This document shows, piece after piece, positions 11,069 through 21,462 of a DNA stretch of 64,000 nt (positions are counted from its first letter, which is position 1; every line of letters starts with the position of its first letter). Under the pieces are notes generated by a model that saw nothing but the letters and a program-made list of their open reading frames with translations, did no database searches and had not been told where the DNA came from. Location of the stretch: positions 38,911,281-38,975,280 of the forward strand of contig CM043960.1 in the NCBI GenBank assembly GCA_014529385.2. The letters are read 5' to 3'. This DNA comes from Adiantum capillus-veneris. Its lineage: Eukaryota > Streptophyta > Polypodiopsida > Polypodiales > Pteridaceae. The translations under genes and the position numbers were made by a program.

Positions 11069-12653
11069 TGTCATAATAATCAATATCTAATTCTCCTAAG
11101 TGATTTTCTCATATTAAACTGATCATTTAATGTGGGGAAGTGCCAGGGGAGAAAAAGCTAGAATATTGGTTAAGCTAGCAGACAGGCCACAATAGGGATC
11201 CAAAGGAGGGAAAATAGTGATCCAAAGGGGGGGCCATCTGCAAAAGAGCCATTGTGCAACAATGGGCTAAAAAGACCCTAAGGTTCAGCCCATTAAGACT
11301 TCCAAAATGCTAAGGTTCCAAAATTCAAAGGTTGTGTCCAAAGGTCAACCCTAGGGGAAATTGGATGCTTTGTGTGTAACTAAAAAGTCTTTGCATATCC
11401 CTACATGGGAGGGGGAGAGCCCTTCTTCTAGGGGATGAGAGAGAAAGTCACACACACACACATGCTCCCTTTACACAAAGGGAATTAGGGACACATGTCA
11501 GCTCCCTAGCCTAGATGCCCACAAGGTGTGCCCAATTCCTATTGGATGGCCTTGGAGGTGGACCAATGAGAATTAGGCTAGAGTAAATCTAGTTTAATTA
11601 ATTTAAAAACACTTAATAAAAGAACCAATGAGAATTAAGTCTCCTAAAAGACTATTGGAAAGTCTCCCAAGGGGTCCAATGAGCATTCAGGAGCCCAATG
11701 GCTTGCCTGATTCCTATTGACCAGGAGGCAAAGGGGTCCAATGAGAGTTTAGTTTAATTATTAAATTACCTAAAGCTCTCACAAAAGGGGAAAGGGGGAC
11801 ACATGTCAGAAGGCTATCACTTATGCTGCTTAATAGCCATTGGCTTGACTTGGGGAGGTCCAATGGGGAGCCTGCAAGAGCAATTAGCAAGAGGGCTCGC
11901 CCAAGAGAGAGAGGGGGCTGATTTTTGCAAGGCATTATCACACACAAACTCACACAATCTCATGTGTGAAGAAAGAGAAGACTATCTCTTCCCAAGCTTT
12001 AATGGAGAGCTCATCACCTACTCCAAGCTTGTGAGATAGAAGCCTACATCAACACACTCTTGGCATGTGGATGCAAATCCAACCAAGAGCCAAGCTTCAA
12101 TGCATGCTCATCTCCTCTACCAATCTAATTACTAAGCTAAGCTATGCTAATATGAGTGATTATGTGAGGAGATGTACATCTTTCTCGTAAGATACTCCTT
12201 CTTCCTCTCAATCTACTCTCATACCCTGCTAGCTCTCACCATCTTCGAAGGTGTGTGAGGTCTTGGGTCTGAGAACGGGGATAATTAAAGTTGTGTTTGC
12301 CAAGTGTTTTGCTTAGTGCATGAAGCTTTTATCTTCATTACACTAGCTAGTCTTGAAGGAACACAAAGAATTGTATTGTACAATGTCTCTCTTGATGGGA
12401 GAAACCATAATACAAAGCCTTTTGGAGGGGGGACCGGCTCCATGCAAATCCGGTCCTCAATTGTTGTCAATAGCTTAATTTCTCTCTCTTTTGAAAGTAT
12501 TGTTGATGCTATCTAACTAGGTGTTATGCTTTTTTTTGCTCTCTCCACCCAAGCACTCTTGTAATTCTCATTAGGAATCTATTCTAATGAAATGCCCACT
12601 ATGTTCATGCTAATTTCCGCTACACACAAGTTTTTAGGCCATTAAATGTTACA
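11069..12653 (+). repeat. CHR 3' LTR (1,585 bp)
   Basis: It begins TGTCATAATAATCAAT and ends ATTAAATGTTACA, then the TSD CCCCT. It matches the 5' LTR over its first ~815 bp and last ~310 bp, with about 2-3% mismatches. The additional ~461 bp (about 11882-12343) is absent from the 5' LTR. Because AGC flanks both sides, this is best read as a microhomology-mediated deletion in the 5' LTR, so the 3' LTR shows the fuller family length. Confidence 0.95.
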
Positions 12654-12658
12654 CCCCT

Positions 12659-14024
12659 TGCCTACCAAGTGCCAATAAGGTGCTTGATCTAACATAGACA
12701 CAAACATAACATACAAATTTTATTTTCAATGTCTCTAGTAGCATTTTTGCTACTCTTTGAGACAAATTTGATTCATTTGATCATTTTTTAGAACCTTTGT
12801 ATTGTTTTTATAAAGAGAGATGCTTATGGAAAATGGACTAAGGGAAGAAAGCCTAATCATAACCCTTGATCATGTTAGAAATGAGTGAAATATTAAGGTG
12901 ATCATTACAAGCTTAAGACTAACAAGAAATGAACCTATATTAACCTAAGGTCAAGGCCAATTACCTATGATTGACACAAACAAAGCCATAGGCAAAAAGG
13001 TATATGGATCGCGATCCATGTTGGACAGAATTTTGATACAGTTCTTGTGCACATTTGTTCCTATAGGTTTTCCTATTACACTTGTGATTTTTTTTCAACT
13101 TTGGACATGTTTTTCCATAGTTGGCCCCATTTTTTAGTTTATGGCTATGTTTTTTTCCTTTTGACCAAATCTGTTTCTTGCAACCATTTTGGAGTCATGT
13201 TTTGCCTGAAATCTCTCCTTGCTCTAATTTCGGATGAGTTAGGTCTGTACTTCATAGCTTTGCTTGGTTTCTTGGCAAATTCCCCCAGACGTTGAATTCT
13301 TTTGAGAAGACAAACCGAATCCTGCAAGTTTTACCATTTTGCAAGTAAACTTTTGCTTGGTTTTGATCCTACCACCATTCTTAGGTTATATTTGCTTGTT
13401 GATAGGCTTCGAGGACAGTGTGAAGTTTCCCAGATAACTTTAACAGTAATTTGACCAAAAGACCATTTACAAACTGATAGTAGCAATCCAGGTGGGTTTG
13501 ATGATCTTTAGAGCAGTTTTTGTGATCATTTTGTAACACCAGTACTATTTGTACATTGTCCAGCTAGTGAGCCACTTTTATCGTGGTTTTGGCAAAAAAG
13601 AACATTGATCGTGATCCATGTTGGGATGCATTTTGAAGGACAGTCATAGGAGTTTGTTCCTGACCCTCTATTGTTGCTTCGGTAGAAGTTTCCAAGATTT
13701 TAGGGTTTGGGGAACATGGATCGCGATCCATTTTCCAACACTTTTTTATGTTGTTTTTAGCTTGGCTGTTTCTGTCAGTTAGTTGGGGTGTACTAATGAA
13801 CTATTTCTGGTTTTTGATGGGTTTTGGACTTTCTCATTGGCCTTGTTAGTTTGCCAATTTTGTGACCTTGTACTGCTTTGATTTGTTGCTTTGGTATTGT
13901 TGATGCAGTATGGGTCACACACACATGCTCTTACAAGGTTAATGATCATACCTGTCAAATCTGGTGTAGTAAGATCCACCGAGGTGATCGCAGTGGACAG
14001 AAGAAACTCCGAAAACTCTATGCT

Positions 14025-14028
<4 letters not shown>
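12659..14028. other. AT-rich spacer, probably part of the G1 3' LTR region
   Basis: No coding sequence is recognisable. Three copies of the ATGGATCGCGATCCAT-type palindrome (centres about 13011, 13611, 13723) link it to the G1/G2 leader arrays. It continues the pre-insertion spacer left of CHR. Whether it is G1 LTR or an independent copy of the repeat cannot be decided from this window. Confidence 0.45.
13004..13731. repeat. Three palindromes of the GGATCGCGATCC family
   Basis: ATGGATCGCGATCCAT is perfect at 13004-13019 and 13716-13731. A decayed copy, ATTGATCGTGATCCAT, lies at 13604-13619. Spacing is 600 bp (about twice the array period) and then 112 bp, so the regular ~280-bp order seen elsewhere is lost here. 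Confidence 0.8.

Positions 14029-14087
<59 letters not shown>
14029..14087. repeat. (TC)n microsatellite, 59 bp
   Basis: Pure TC dinucleotide tract. The sequence to its right is homologous to 33,340-33,950 in G2, where a much shorter interrupted CT tract lies at the same place. The tract is therefore an expanded part of the G1/G2 family rather than a random microsatellite. Confidence 0.9.
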
Positions 14088-14090
<3 letters not shown>

Positions 14091-14671
14091 AATGCAAATG
14101 AGCTTCTGTTGCCCCTTTTGACTATATGATCCCAGTCTACCCGGAATGCCCCATTTATACTTACCTTCATTGCTCATATCTTGTTGTTCATATCACCTAC
14201 GGTTCAAACCGTTCGTCATTCTGACACTCGGTTTACAAATGGCGTTCTATCTACAGTTTTGATCCTTTAGAAGTTGGCTCGAAATTCATCTTGTGTTGAA
14301 TTTTCCCATATTTGCCATGTTCAAAGTCCTCGCTTTGAAGTTTTGGCATTTGCTTTCAAAAGTCAATTCTGACTTTCCTGGCTCGACTTATTAATTTTTT
14401 ATTGATTACCTGTCATTTTTTGCTTTTTTGTAAAAGAAAATTATTTACAATGATTATTAGTCGGCCAAAAATTAGCCAAAATTAGTGTCGCCTCCCTTAT
14501 ATACATACTCTTATTCTGGCATTAGATGGTGACGGTGTGGCTCATGATATGCCAACTGAGAGTCTATCAGGCTCTGAAAAACGTGTTTTTTAAAGAAAAG
14601 GAAGGAAAGGAAATGAAAAGAAAAGAAGTAAGATGATAATAATGGTATATACAAATGATAATCCAACTGCA
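14088..14671 (-). repeat. G1 3' end region, probable start of 3' LTR
   Basis: Homologous by eye to G2 33,340-33,950. Shared landmarks include a GGCCAAAATTA-type block followed by TATGTACATAATCTC-like sequence (14455-14515 against 33,715-33,755) and a GAAGTTTTGGCATTTGCTTTCA-like block. On the minus strand it begins TGCAGTTGG directly after the polypurine tract, as a 3' LTR should. The distal end was not found. Confidence 0.55.
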
Positions 14672-14686
14672 TTTTCCCCCTTCCCA
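14672..14686 (-). other. G1 polypurine tract
   Basis: The minus strand reads GGGAAGGGGGAAAA directly before TG. The same GGGAAGGGGGAA core occurs in G2 at 33,953-33,966, in the same position relative to the last coding domain. Confidence 0.7.
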
Positions 14687-14863
14687 GAGTGAGTTGTCCG
14701 TGATGAACATGTGTCAGAGTGCTTGGGAATCAAGCGCGTGTCTATGCATAGCCGTATAGTGTGGCTCTATGATGCTGGTGGAGGATATGCATGGCAAAAC
14801 AAAATGTTGTGCAAGAGATAGGTGCTGAACAATATGTTCAGTGGCTGTTGATGGCGAGGTTCC

Positions 14864-15800
14864 CTAGAAGCTGCGTGGTCCAAACAATAGTAATTGGAGA
14901 AGACGCGCTCTGTGTTTGACTGTGTCCTGCAAAAGTTTTGATGCTGCCGGTGGGGCTGCTTTTTGGCATTGTTTGGGTTGCCATCGAAATTGCTTAGGTA
15001 TGGATCTGCTAGAAGAGGCATCGTGAATGCGAGGTTGTTTTGGTTGCCATACCCATTTGAGTGTGTTTGGATGTCGAAGATAGTGGTCCATTGGGTTAGG
15101 CTGTTTGACAACAGTAGTGGGCAATTTGTGGTGGTTTAATTTCTGTGTAGGCAATGTAGGTTTACGTGTATTTTTTGGTCGTTTAGGTATCCACAATTGC
15201 CTAGGATTGGTTTCCATGATTGATTTCTTAACCCATATTTTTGTGACCATGGTGGTGGATGATCGCTGAGTTGCTGCATGTGGCGATGGTAGAGGTTCCC
15301 AAACATGGTCCGTTTGTACGAATGGTGTGGATAAAGATTGGCCCTCGTATTCGATGAGTAAAGTGTTTTCCTACCAGTTTGGTGTGGCTTGATAAGTACG
15401 CATCCACGGCACTCCCAGAATAACTGCTTTGTTAAGATATTGATCTTTGACCAGATGAAATTGATGTGGATAAACTATCCCATCAATGGTGATTGGTAAA
15501 TTTATGTGGCCTAGACTATCCATAGTACCTTTTTTTGCGACTTTGAACCCCATAGTGTTGGGCATTAGAGGTTGCTGTGTGATTTTTCTGAAAGTGGAGT
15601 AATTAACCACATTAGCTCTGGCCCCTATGTCCACTAACGCTCTTTCAATGGTGCCATCGGCAAGTTGTAACTGAATGTGTAGATCTATTCCTTCTAACTG
15701 TGTAGCCGTCGTTTGTATGGATGCTATCGGAGCATTCTTAATAGCCACGTCCTGTTGTTCTTTCTTTTGGAAGTTTGCTTGTTCCCTGCGTTTTAATATT
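14864..15800 (-). pseudogene. G1 second retropepsin-like domain (PR2) and basic tail
   Basis: The frame 15748-15371 reads LHIQLQLADGTIERALVDIGAR, split by normal spacing (active-site-like D-I-G at about 15640-15632). GFKVAKKGTMDSLGHINLPI follows, and then VILGVPWMRTYQA, matching the I-L-G-x-x-W/P C-terminal signature of retropepsins. A TAG follows at PNW; the same frame continues to 14864 as a basic, Gln/Asn/Pro-rich tail with the motif QLWIPK. G2 carries the same domain and the same QLWIPK motif at 34.4-35.0 kb. The frame is the same as that of integrase upstream (16420-15818), so it was probably the C-terminus of Pol. A function as an active protease is inference; Ile replaces the usual Ser/Thr. 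Confidence 0.75.
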
Positions 15801-16571
15801 CCGAGTTTGGCTTCTTGCTATGCTTGTTCCCGAATGTCCTGTGCTTGATGTCTACGCTGAGCTGCTGCATGGAGTGTTGCGAGTTCTTCTGGTGTCAGCG
15901 GAAGAAGATATTTCTTTAACCTGCAACCACTCGTCCAATTAGGCATCTCCTCTCCTGCGAATGCTGCGAGTTTGATGGCGCCACTTTGCGATATATCATG
16001 GATTACAAAAAGCCCCATTCCTCGCTTTTTGAGTTTTTTGGAGTGCTATTTTAGGGTATACATGAGAACGTAATCCCCTTTTTGGAACTCCTTACCAATC
16101 ACGTGTTGATCATGGAAAGCTTTCATTTGTTTTTTCTAAGCATACATCCTAGCTATCGCTTTAAGTCTAGTTTCATCTAATTGTTCTAGGGTGTCTAGTC
16201 TCTCCGATAGCGCATGGCCCGTCCATCCTAATTGTGTTGCCACTATGAGGGATTTGATTTTGAATTCCAATGGTAGTATCTCATCAATCCCGAATACCAG
16301 GTTAAAGGGAGTGGTTCCAATGGAAGTTTTAAAAGCTACGCGGTAAGCCCATATGGCTGTGTGTAGCTTTTGATCCCAATCATTTCCTGAGTCATTGACT
16401 ATCTGGTGAGCACTATGCATGGGATTTTGTTGGTACTCTCTGCTTGTCCATTGGATTGCGGATAATACGGTGGTGACTTGTGATGGACCACCATGAATTT
16501 TTCAAGGAGGCTCTCAATGACGTCGTTCACAAAGTGTGTTCCCCTATCGCTCACTACTTCAATTGGTAGTC
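15801..16571 (-). pseudogene. G1 integrase core end and C-terminal domain
   Basis: The 16420-16136 frame reads SAHQIVNDSGNDWDQKLHTAIWAYRVAFKTSIGTTPFNLVFG in normal spacing (the block after the catalytic Glu). A LDTLEQLDETRLKAI helix follows. Past a TAG come FHDQHVIGKEFQKGDYVLMY and, at 16018-15818, the SH3-like GLFVIHDISQSGAIKLAAFAGEEM block with CRLKKYL. The frame is the same for the whole stretch and runs on into PR2. Upstream (16571-16440) the DDE Asp and Glu region is present but frameshifted. Function: cDNA integration. Confidence 0.8.
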
Positions 16572-16575
16572 CATA

Positions 16576-17073
16576 TCACCTAAAGACGTTTTCGAAAAGG
16601 AACTGAGCTGTAGTCCTTGCATCATTCTTTTGGGTTGCTTTTGCTTCCTCCCATTTCGTCATGTAGTCTGTTGCTACGATGATGTATTGTGTGTGAGTCC
16701 TGTATCTTGGAGATATGATGGGACCAATGAAGTCAATGCCCCAATTGGCAAAATCACGTACACCCATCATTGGCCTCAATTGCATTTCATCTCTCCTTTG
16801 GGGTGGTTTTGTGCGTTGACATTCATCACATAGTTTGACATATATCACTGCAGCCATGAACAGAGTTGGCCACCATATGTCTGAGTGTAGTACGAGCCTT
16901 GCCGTTTTATCAGCAGAGAAGTGTCCCCCGGGTTGTCCTGAGTGTGCTTGATCTAGCATGACGTAATATTCGCTTTCTGTAGCACACAGCCATAATTTTT
17001 TGTCCTTTCCCCGCCTATACAATTGGTTGGCAATGAGAAAATAGTGTTTGGCCTCTTCTTTGACAATTTTCAT
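16576..17073 (-). pseudogene. G1 second HHCC module and integrase core
   Basis: The frame reads EEAKHYFLIANQLYRRGKD, LWLCATESEYYVMLDQAHSG, GGHFSADKTARLVL, WWPTLFMAAVIYVKLCDECQ: His, His and the CDEC pair (16819-16830) form the zinc-binding N-terminal domain. It then enters the catalytic core at NWGIDFIGPI (first Asp) and ATDYMTKWEEA, ending at a stop near 16576. This is the copy that is physically joined to the core. It is preceded by a homologous module (next entry), so the finger occurs twice in tandem. Confidence 0.9.
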
Positions 17074-17530
17074 TCTTGCTTTGCCCCATTCCGCTGGAAA
17101 GGTTTTTTTTTTTTAAGTTCTCAACTATGGGACCACTCCATTTAGGTGCTTGTACTACACGAAACATGGTGGCATGTTCCACTGGGGATTGCATTATACA
17201 ACTATCACAGAATTTTACATATTATGGACACTGTATTCCATGTTTGGCTAGTAGACACCTAGTCTTTGTAACCGTTGGCCTGTCTTTGTTTCACCAGTGT
17301 GAAATCCCGTCTTTTGTATATGAGCTTGTTTGAGGTAGTAGGTGGTATCTTCGGGATGTACACATAGTCTCAGTATCCCATCCTTACCATGTTTGTACAG
17401 CCGTCCTGCTAAAAGTTGGAGATTTCGTGTTTGATGGATAATTGACGGTTTTATTTCTATCTACAATGAGCCGATTGTGAGTAGAGGAATGACCTCTTCG
17501 CTCCATCTCGGCACCATTTCTATATTAAAC
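17074..17530 (-). pseudogene. G1 first HHCC zinc module (duplicate)
   Basis: Read across frames, the segment gives MVPRWSEEVIPLL, LLAGRLYKHGKDGILRLC, then YLKQAHIQKTGFH, RLQRLGVY and YVKFCDSCIMQSP with CDSC at 17198-17209. This matches the second module in order and spacing: PKWS...IV, LYRRGKD..LWLC, LDQAH...H, YVKLCDEC. It has two frameshifts and stops. The region between RNase H and the integrase finger is where Tat-lineage elements carry an extra RNase H, but here the extra sequence is a zinc module instead. The same arrangement occurs in G2 (36472-36990). Confidence 0.75.
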
Positions 17531-17930
17531 AGATATGAATAAGGAAGTTCATCCTCAACACCCTCATGTGCTTCCCCATGAAATAGTCATGAAAGATGAT
17601 CTGCTCTTTGGTGTATGGTCCCCTTTTTTATGACCACCGTGAAGTCAAACTCAAGCAACAGTAAAAACCAACGAACAATTCTTCCAGTGTTGCAAGGTTT
17701 GTTTACTAATTACAGCAGTGCTTGATGATCCACGAAGAAGACAAACTTGTTTGCTAGAAGGTAGTGTCTAAATTTCTTGATAGCATAGATCATTCCCATA
17801 CCTTCTCTTTTCGTAGTGGTATAATTTCTCTCTGTGTTGTTTAGTTGCGGACTAGAGTAGCAAATGGAAAAATCCATTTTCTTGTCTCCTGGCTAGGCTA
17901 ATATGCACCCTATGGCATAGGCTGATGCAT
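17531..17930 (-). pseudogene. G1 RNase H
   Basis: Minus-strand readings include GDKKMDFSICYSSP, a KREGMGMIYAIKKFRHYLLANKFVFFVDHQALL block and VVIKKGTIHQRADHLS. These are the expected gypsy RNase H order: substrate strand, helix with ER/KRE-GMIYA, F-V-D-H-Q, and the final N/QRADxLS. Several stops and indels are present. The first catalytic Asp lies in the VDASAYA-like region at 17935. Confidence 0.75.
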
Positions 17931-19175
17931 CCACATTGACATGAAAGATTTTGCTCCAGTCAGGGTTTGCAAAATTGGAGCCGAAATTAAATGTTGCTTC
18001 AATTTTTGGAAAGCCTGCTCACATTCCTCCGTCCATTCGAATTTAGTTATGAGGACATACAATGGCTTAACTATTATAGCATACATATATATGAAACGCA
18101 TGTAGTATCCACAATGCCCCATAAATGCTTGCACTTCCTTTATGTTCGTTGGTCTCGATAGTGCAGCAATTATTTGCACCTTTTTTTGATCAGTTGAAAT
18201 TCCGTTTTTGGACACAATGTGGCCCAAAATTCTACCCTGTTTTACCATGAAGACGCATTTTTTTGGGTTCAAGCAAATACGATACGTTCTACATTTTTCA
18301 AAGACCTTTCCCAGATGAGTGATGTGGTCACTTCATGGATGGGAATGAACACAAAGATCATCCATGTAGATCTCCAAAAATTGTCTGAGATATTCTTTGA
18401 ATGCGTGGATCATTAGTCTTTGAAATGTGGCCGGGACATTGGTCAAGCCGAAAGGCGTTACCCTATATGAAAATATACCCCACTCTATCGCAAAAGCTCT
18501 CTTATGTTGATCTTCCGCTTTAATCATCAACTAGTTGTAACCTGAGAACCCATCCAAGAAACTATAGGCCTCTTTCCCTGCTACCCTCTCAATAACATGA
18601 TCGATTATTGGCAGTGGGTAGTTATCCCTGATGGTGGATACATTTACTTGTTTGAGGTTTACACAGACATGCAGTTTGCCATTCTTTTTTAGTACCACCA
18701 CAATCGGGGACACCCACTCGGTGTGCTCAATCTTGTAGATAAACTCAACGTCCTTCAGTTTGTCTATTTTCTCCTTAATTTTCTTTGCAAAAGTTTCATT
18801 GTACGTGTAAAGAGGTTGTCTGCATGGTCTTGCATCACTCTTAAGAGGAATTGTGTGCTGACATGTCTCAGGATCTATCCCCTTTAGATCTTTGTATGAC
18901 CATGCAAAGACATATTTATATTGCCTGAGCGTATCAACTAGAAGTTGCTCTTCCTCTTCAGTAAGGTCTGTGGAAATATATGCCGGTTTAGGCTCCTCAC
19001 CTGGTTCTGCTAAGTTGATTCTTTTTGTGTTTTCACGCCCATCATATGAAATTCCTGGTTCTTTGGGATCTCGTGTGGGTTTTTGCACCACTATGTTCCT
19101 ATCTTGAATGGTATACTTCTTATAGTGGGAAGGTGCATCGAATTTATCATCATTTAATTCCTCATCAGTTTCCAT
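17931..19175 (-). pseudogene. G1 reverse transcriptase
   Basis: The 19175-18531 frame has a pre-RT segment (LTEEEEQLLVDTLRQYKYVFAWSYKDLKGID split by spacing), IKEKIDKLKDVEFI and VSPIVVVLKKNGKLHVCVNLKQVN, then AYSFLDGFSGYN. After a TAG, 18530-18333 gives FSYRVTPFGLTNVPATFQRLM and the catalytic LEIYMDDLCVHS (YMDD intact). A frameshift leads to 18272-17910 with CVFMVKQGRILGHIVSKNGI, FMGHCGYYMRFI and EWTEECEQAFQKLK. The domain is complete but broken by two stops and one frameshift. Confidence 0.9.
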
Positions 19176-19945
19176 TTTTGTTGTCCAAACTTTCTTCGAA
19201 GCTCATTTAAATCATTGTATTTGACTTTGCGCTCCATCTTGGACAACTTAAACAATTTTTTGGTATTTTTCTCTCTTTTTTGTTTTTGTTTTGATGTTGT
19301 TTTGGTTGAGTCAGGTTTCATATCGCTTTGATATCCTGTCCTTGAGGCAGGCAGTTGCTTTGACTAATCTCAAGTACTGCATTTTGTCAGTTAATAGAGG
19401 TACTGAGTCCTTGTTGTTCTTGTTGTGGTTGTTTCTGTGTTTATCTCGATACCTACGTTGTCTTCGAGGGTTTTGGTTTGGGAAATCATAGTAGATCACT
19501 CGTTGATCCTTCCGTTTGATTCTCTGACTAGAGCTACTAGACAGCTCATCGTCCGCGTTATCCTCTAGCGTCTTATCAGTTGAGTCTTGAAAATCTTCTT
19601 CATTAGTTTGGACAAGGTCTCTTCCAGAGATTTCGTCCACTACGCGTCGGCACTCGGCCACCCCTTCCTTGTCAGGTACGTCTTCCTCTGTCTTCGGAGA
19701 TAGGTGGACATTCATCATCTGGAATGGAATGATATCATACCCTTCCTCATCACAAAATTTGGTGAGGGTCACCTCGTTTACATAAACATCAAGAGTAGCT
19801 AGTATTTGTTGCCATCAAAAGGTTCGAACATCTCTTCTAGAAAAGGCTCTGGTATGTATGCTTGGTCTTGTGCAGTTCTATCAAGAACTGCCATTTTTAG
19901 ACTTCCATAGTCCAAAGCTCCTCCTGTCCATTGGTGAGCTTTGTT
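19176..19945 (-). pseudogene. G1 protease-RT linker, acidic then basic
   Basis: The open stretch 19772-19311 encodes 153 residues without a known domain. It has an acidic first half (EEDVPDKEG, TNEEDFQDSTDKTLEDNADDE), a serine run and a basic Arg/Lys/Asn-rich end (NPRRQRRYRDKHRNNHNKNNK). Its place between protease and RT makes it a Pol linker. Such linkers are poorly conserved, so no function is proposed. Confidence 0.55.
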
Positions 19946-20560
19946 CTAGAGCCAAGCCGGTATTTCTCCTTCTTGATCCGTTGTGGAATGCAAGTCTTCT
20001 CCTGGGGTTCTTTCTACGTCTCTATAGCTATGATCTGTGACACTAATCTTCATAGTGACATCCTTGTTCCTATAGTCGTAGCCCCAATCTTGCACCATTT
20101 TGAGCTGACGTATGAATGGTCTGCCAAGTATGATATCGAAATTGCTGCTCTCATCGAAATTCATAATAGCGAATATGTGCTCATATGCAATTCCACAAGA
20201 GGTTACTACAATCTGCTCCAAGATGCCAATAGGTTTGTCCAGGTACCCATCCGCTAGTTGAAGTTTCATTCTAGTTTTCCTTAGAGTAGGTTTTCCCATT
20301 TTTTCCACATTGTTGTGATGGCTATGGCAATTCCGGCTCCACTATCCAATATCTCTACCGATTTTACGTCCTTGTACTCTACCGGTAGGGTAGTATTTCC
20401 TTCTTCACCTTCACAATAGTCCCCTAGCTTGTTTACTGGCACTGGCTCATGTTTAGTTTGCTTCGAGGGTTGTGTCTTTAGTGTGTTTCGAGAAGCCTCG
20501 GGTGAAGGAATTACCAACCCTATTTTTTCCAAAATTTTCGCGACCTCATCTCAAAGATGC
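19946..20560 (-). pseudogene. G1 first aspartic protease (PR1)
   Basis: The 20532-20281 frame contains VKSVEILDSGAGIAIAITTMW (canonical D-S-G) split by normal spacing, followed in an overlapping frame (20308-19946) by MKLQLADGYLDKPIG, a VTSCGIAYEHIFAIMNF strand and FDIILGRPFIRQLKMVQDW. This is a complete retropepsin with the catalytic Asp intact and one frameshift near 20300. It sits in the normal place upstream of RT, so the domain after integrase is a second one and not a displaced PR1. Confidence 0.85.
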
Positions 20561-21462
20561 GGTCTAATATTCAGTAACTCTGACAGAGTCAGTGTACAAC
20601 GGATAGTGGATGACGTCAGCTCGTGAAGAGTGTTAGTATCCATTATCTTAGTATTGGCTTTCCATTGAGATGGGACTTTCCTTACCTCAGATGGAGTTTC
20701 AGGGTTACCAATAAATCAAGGTAAAGTCTTCAACAACTGCGGTTTACTGTCTTCCGATATCGATGTGCCTGCATCGCCATACAATGATCGGATGTCATTT
20801 GGGGAGAGCTCATGCTCAAGGTGGATTTTTGGGATAGGAGCTGACACAAGTGTGGCACTTCCATCTTTTCTATTCCTGATCTGTTCCCATAGCTCTTGAG
20901 GCCATTGTTCTTCTACCTCCGGAATTGGCAGTGGTACTTGAGCATGCGTTCCATCTGTTGTATTGGCTACCACCCTTGTATCCAAAGATGTTTCGTCTAC
21001 AAGATTGGGTAGGTTATTCTTTTCAATTCCGTGCCCCTCTAACTCCTGAATCTTTTCTCGTATGAGTACCTCGATTTTTGGAGTCGTAGGAGCTGATGGT
21101 TCCATAAGCGCTTGAGCGGCTTGAATGAGCTCCTTGCACATCTTTAGCCTCTCTTTCTCATAGACTGGATTAGGGTACGTTAACCACCTATCCTCTTGGG
21201 TTTGGTTAGGCTTTAGCCTTGCCTCGTAATCTTTCACAATTGCGTCCAAAGGTTTGAACACCTTGTCTACTAAGACTGACCCTCCTGATGGCAGTTCCGA
21301 TGGTTTCTTTATCTCGTTGTTGCCCTTAAGGTCTCTTTCCCTTTGAAGTTGTTCCTCTTTTTTTAGAAATTTAGTTTCCAATGCCGTTTTTTCCTTTTCT
21401 CTTTCGGCTTTCATCTTGTTCCGTTGTGCCTTCCAGGATTTTCTAGGGGTTCGGACAAACAA
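20561..21462 (-). pseudogene. G1 gag-PR linker with coiled-coil start
   Basis: An open frame of 248 codons (21462-20716) begins with strongly charged heptad-like sequence (KMKAEREKEKTALETKFLKK, then EEQLQRERD), likely a coiled coil. It continues with a Pro/Glu-rich middle (APTTPKIEVLIREKIQELEG) and HELSPNDIRSLYGD. After a TAA the same style of sequence leads to a TLSELLNIRPHL block just before PR1, similar to the segment that precedes protease in other gypsy elements. No domain of known function is seen. Confidence 0.6.

Larger units (their letters stand above)
4225..12653 (+). mobile_element. CHR: complete chromovirus-type Ty3/gypsy retrotransposon
   Basis: This is an 8,429-bp element bounded by TG...CA LTRs (4225-5348 and 11069-12653). 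It is flanked by the 5-bp target-site duplication CCCCT (4220-4224 and 12654-12658). A tRNA-iMet-type PBS follows the 5' LTR and a purine tract precedes the 3' LTR. The internal order is gag, CCHC knuckle, protease, RT, RNase H, integrase and a chromodomain-like tail, which is the chromovirus order. The LTRs differ at roughly 2-3% of positions by eye, so the insertion is fairly young. Pol carries nonsense codons at 6864, 8333, 9098, 9851, 10202 and 10539, plus frameshifts near 8105 and 10195, so the copy is not autonomous. Confidence 0.95.

Noticed and set aside
4225-12653. CHR as dead on arrival (many pol stops despite similar LTRs)
   Set aside because: About 2-3% LTR difference implies some tens of substitutions in pol, which can account for six nonsense codons and two frameshifts; the numbers do not demand a defective parent.
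12659-14028. Full 3' LTR of G1 with defined ends
   Set aside because: The polypurine tract gives one end, but no matching 5' LTR could be aligned near 24-28 kb, so the outer end would be a guess.
13779-14177. 132-codon minus-strand frame with an Arg/Glu repeat
   Set aside because: It is produced by the TC microsatellite and has no independent coding evidence.
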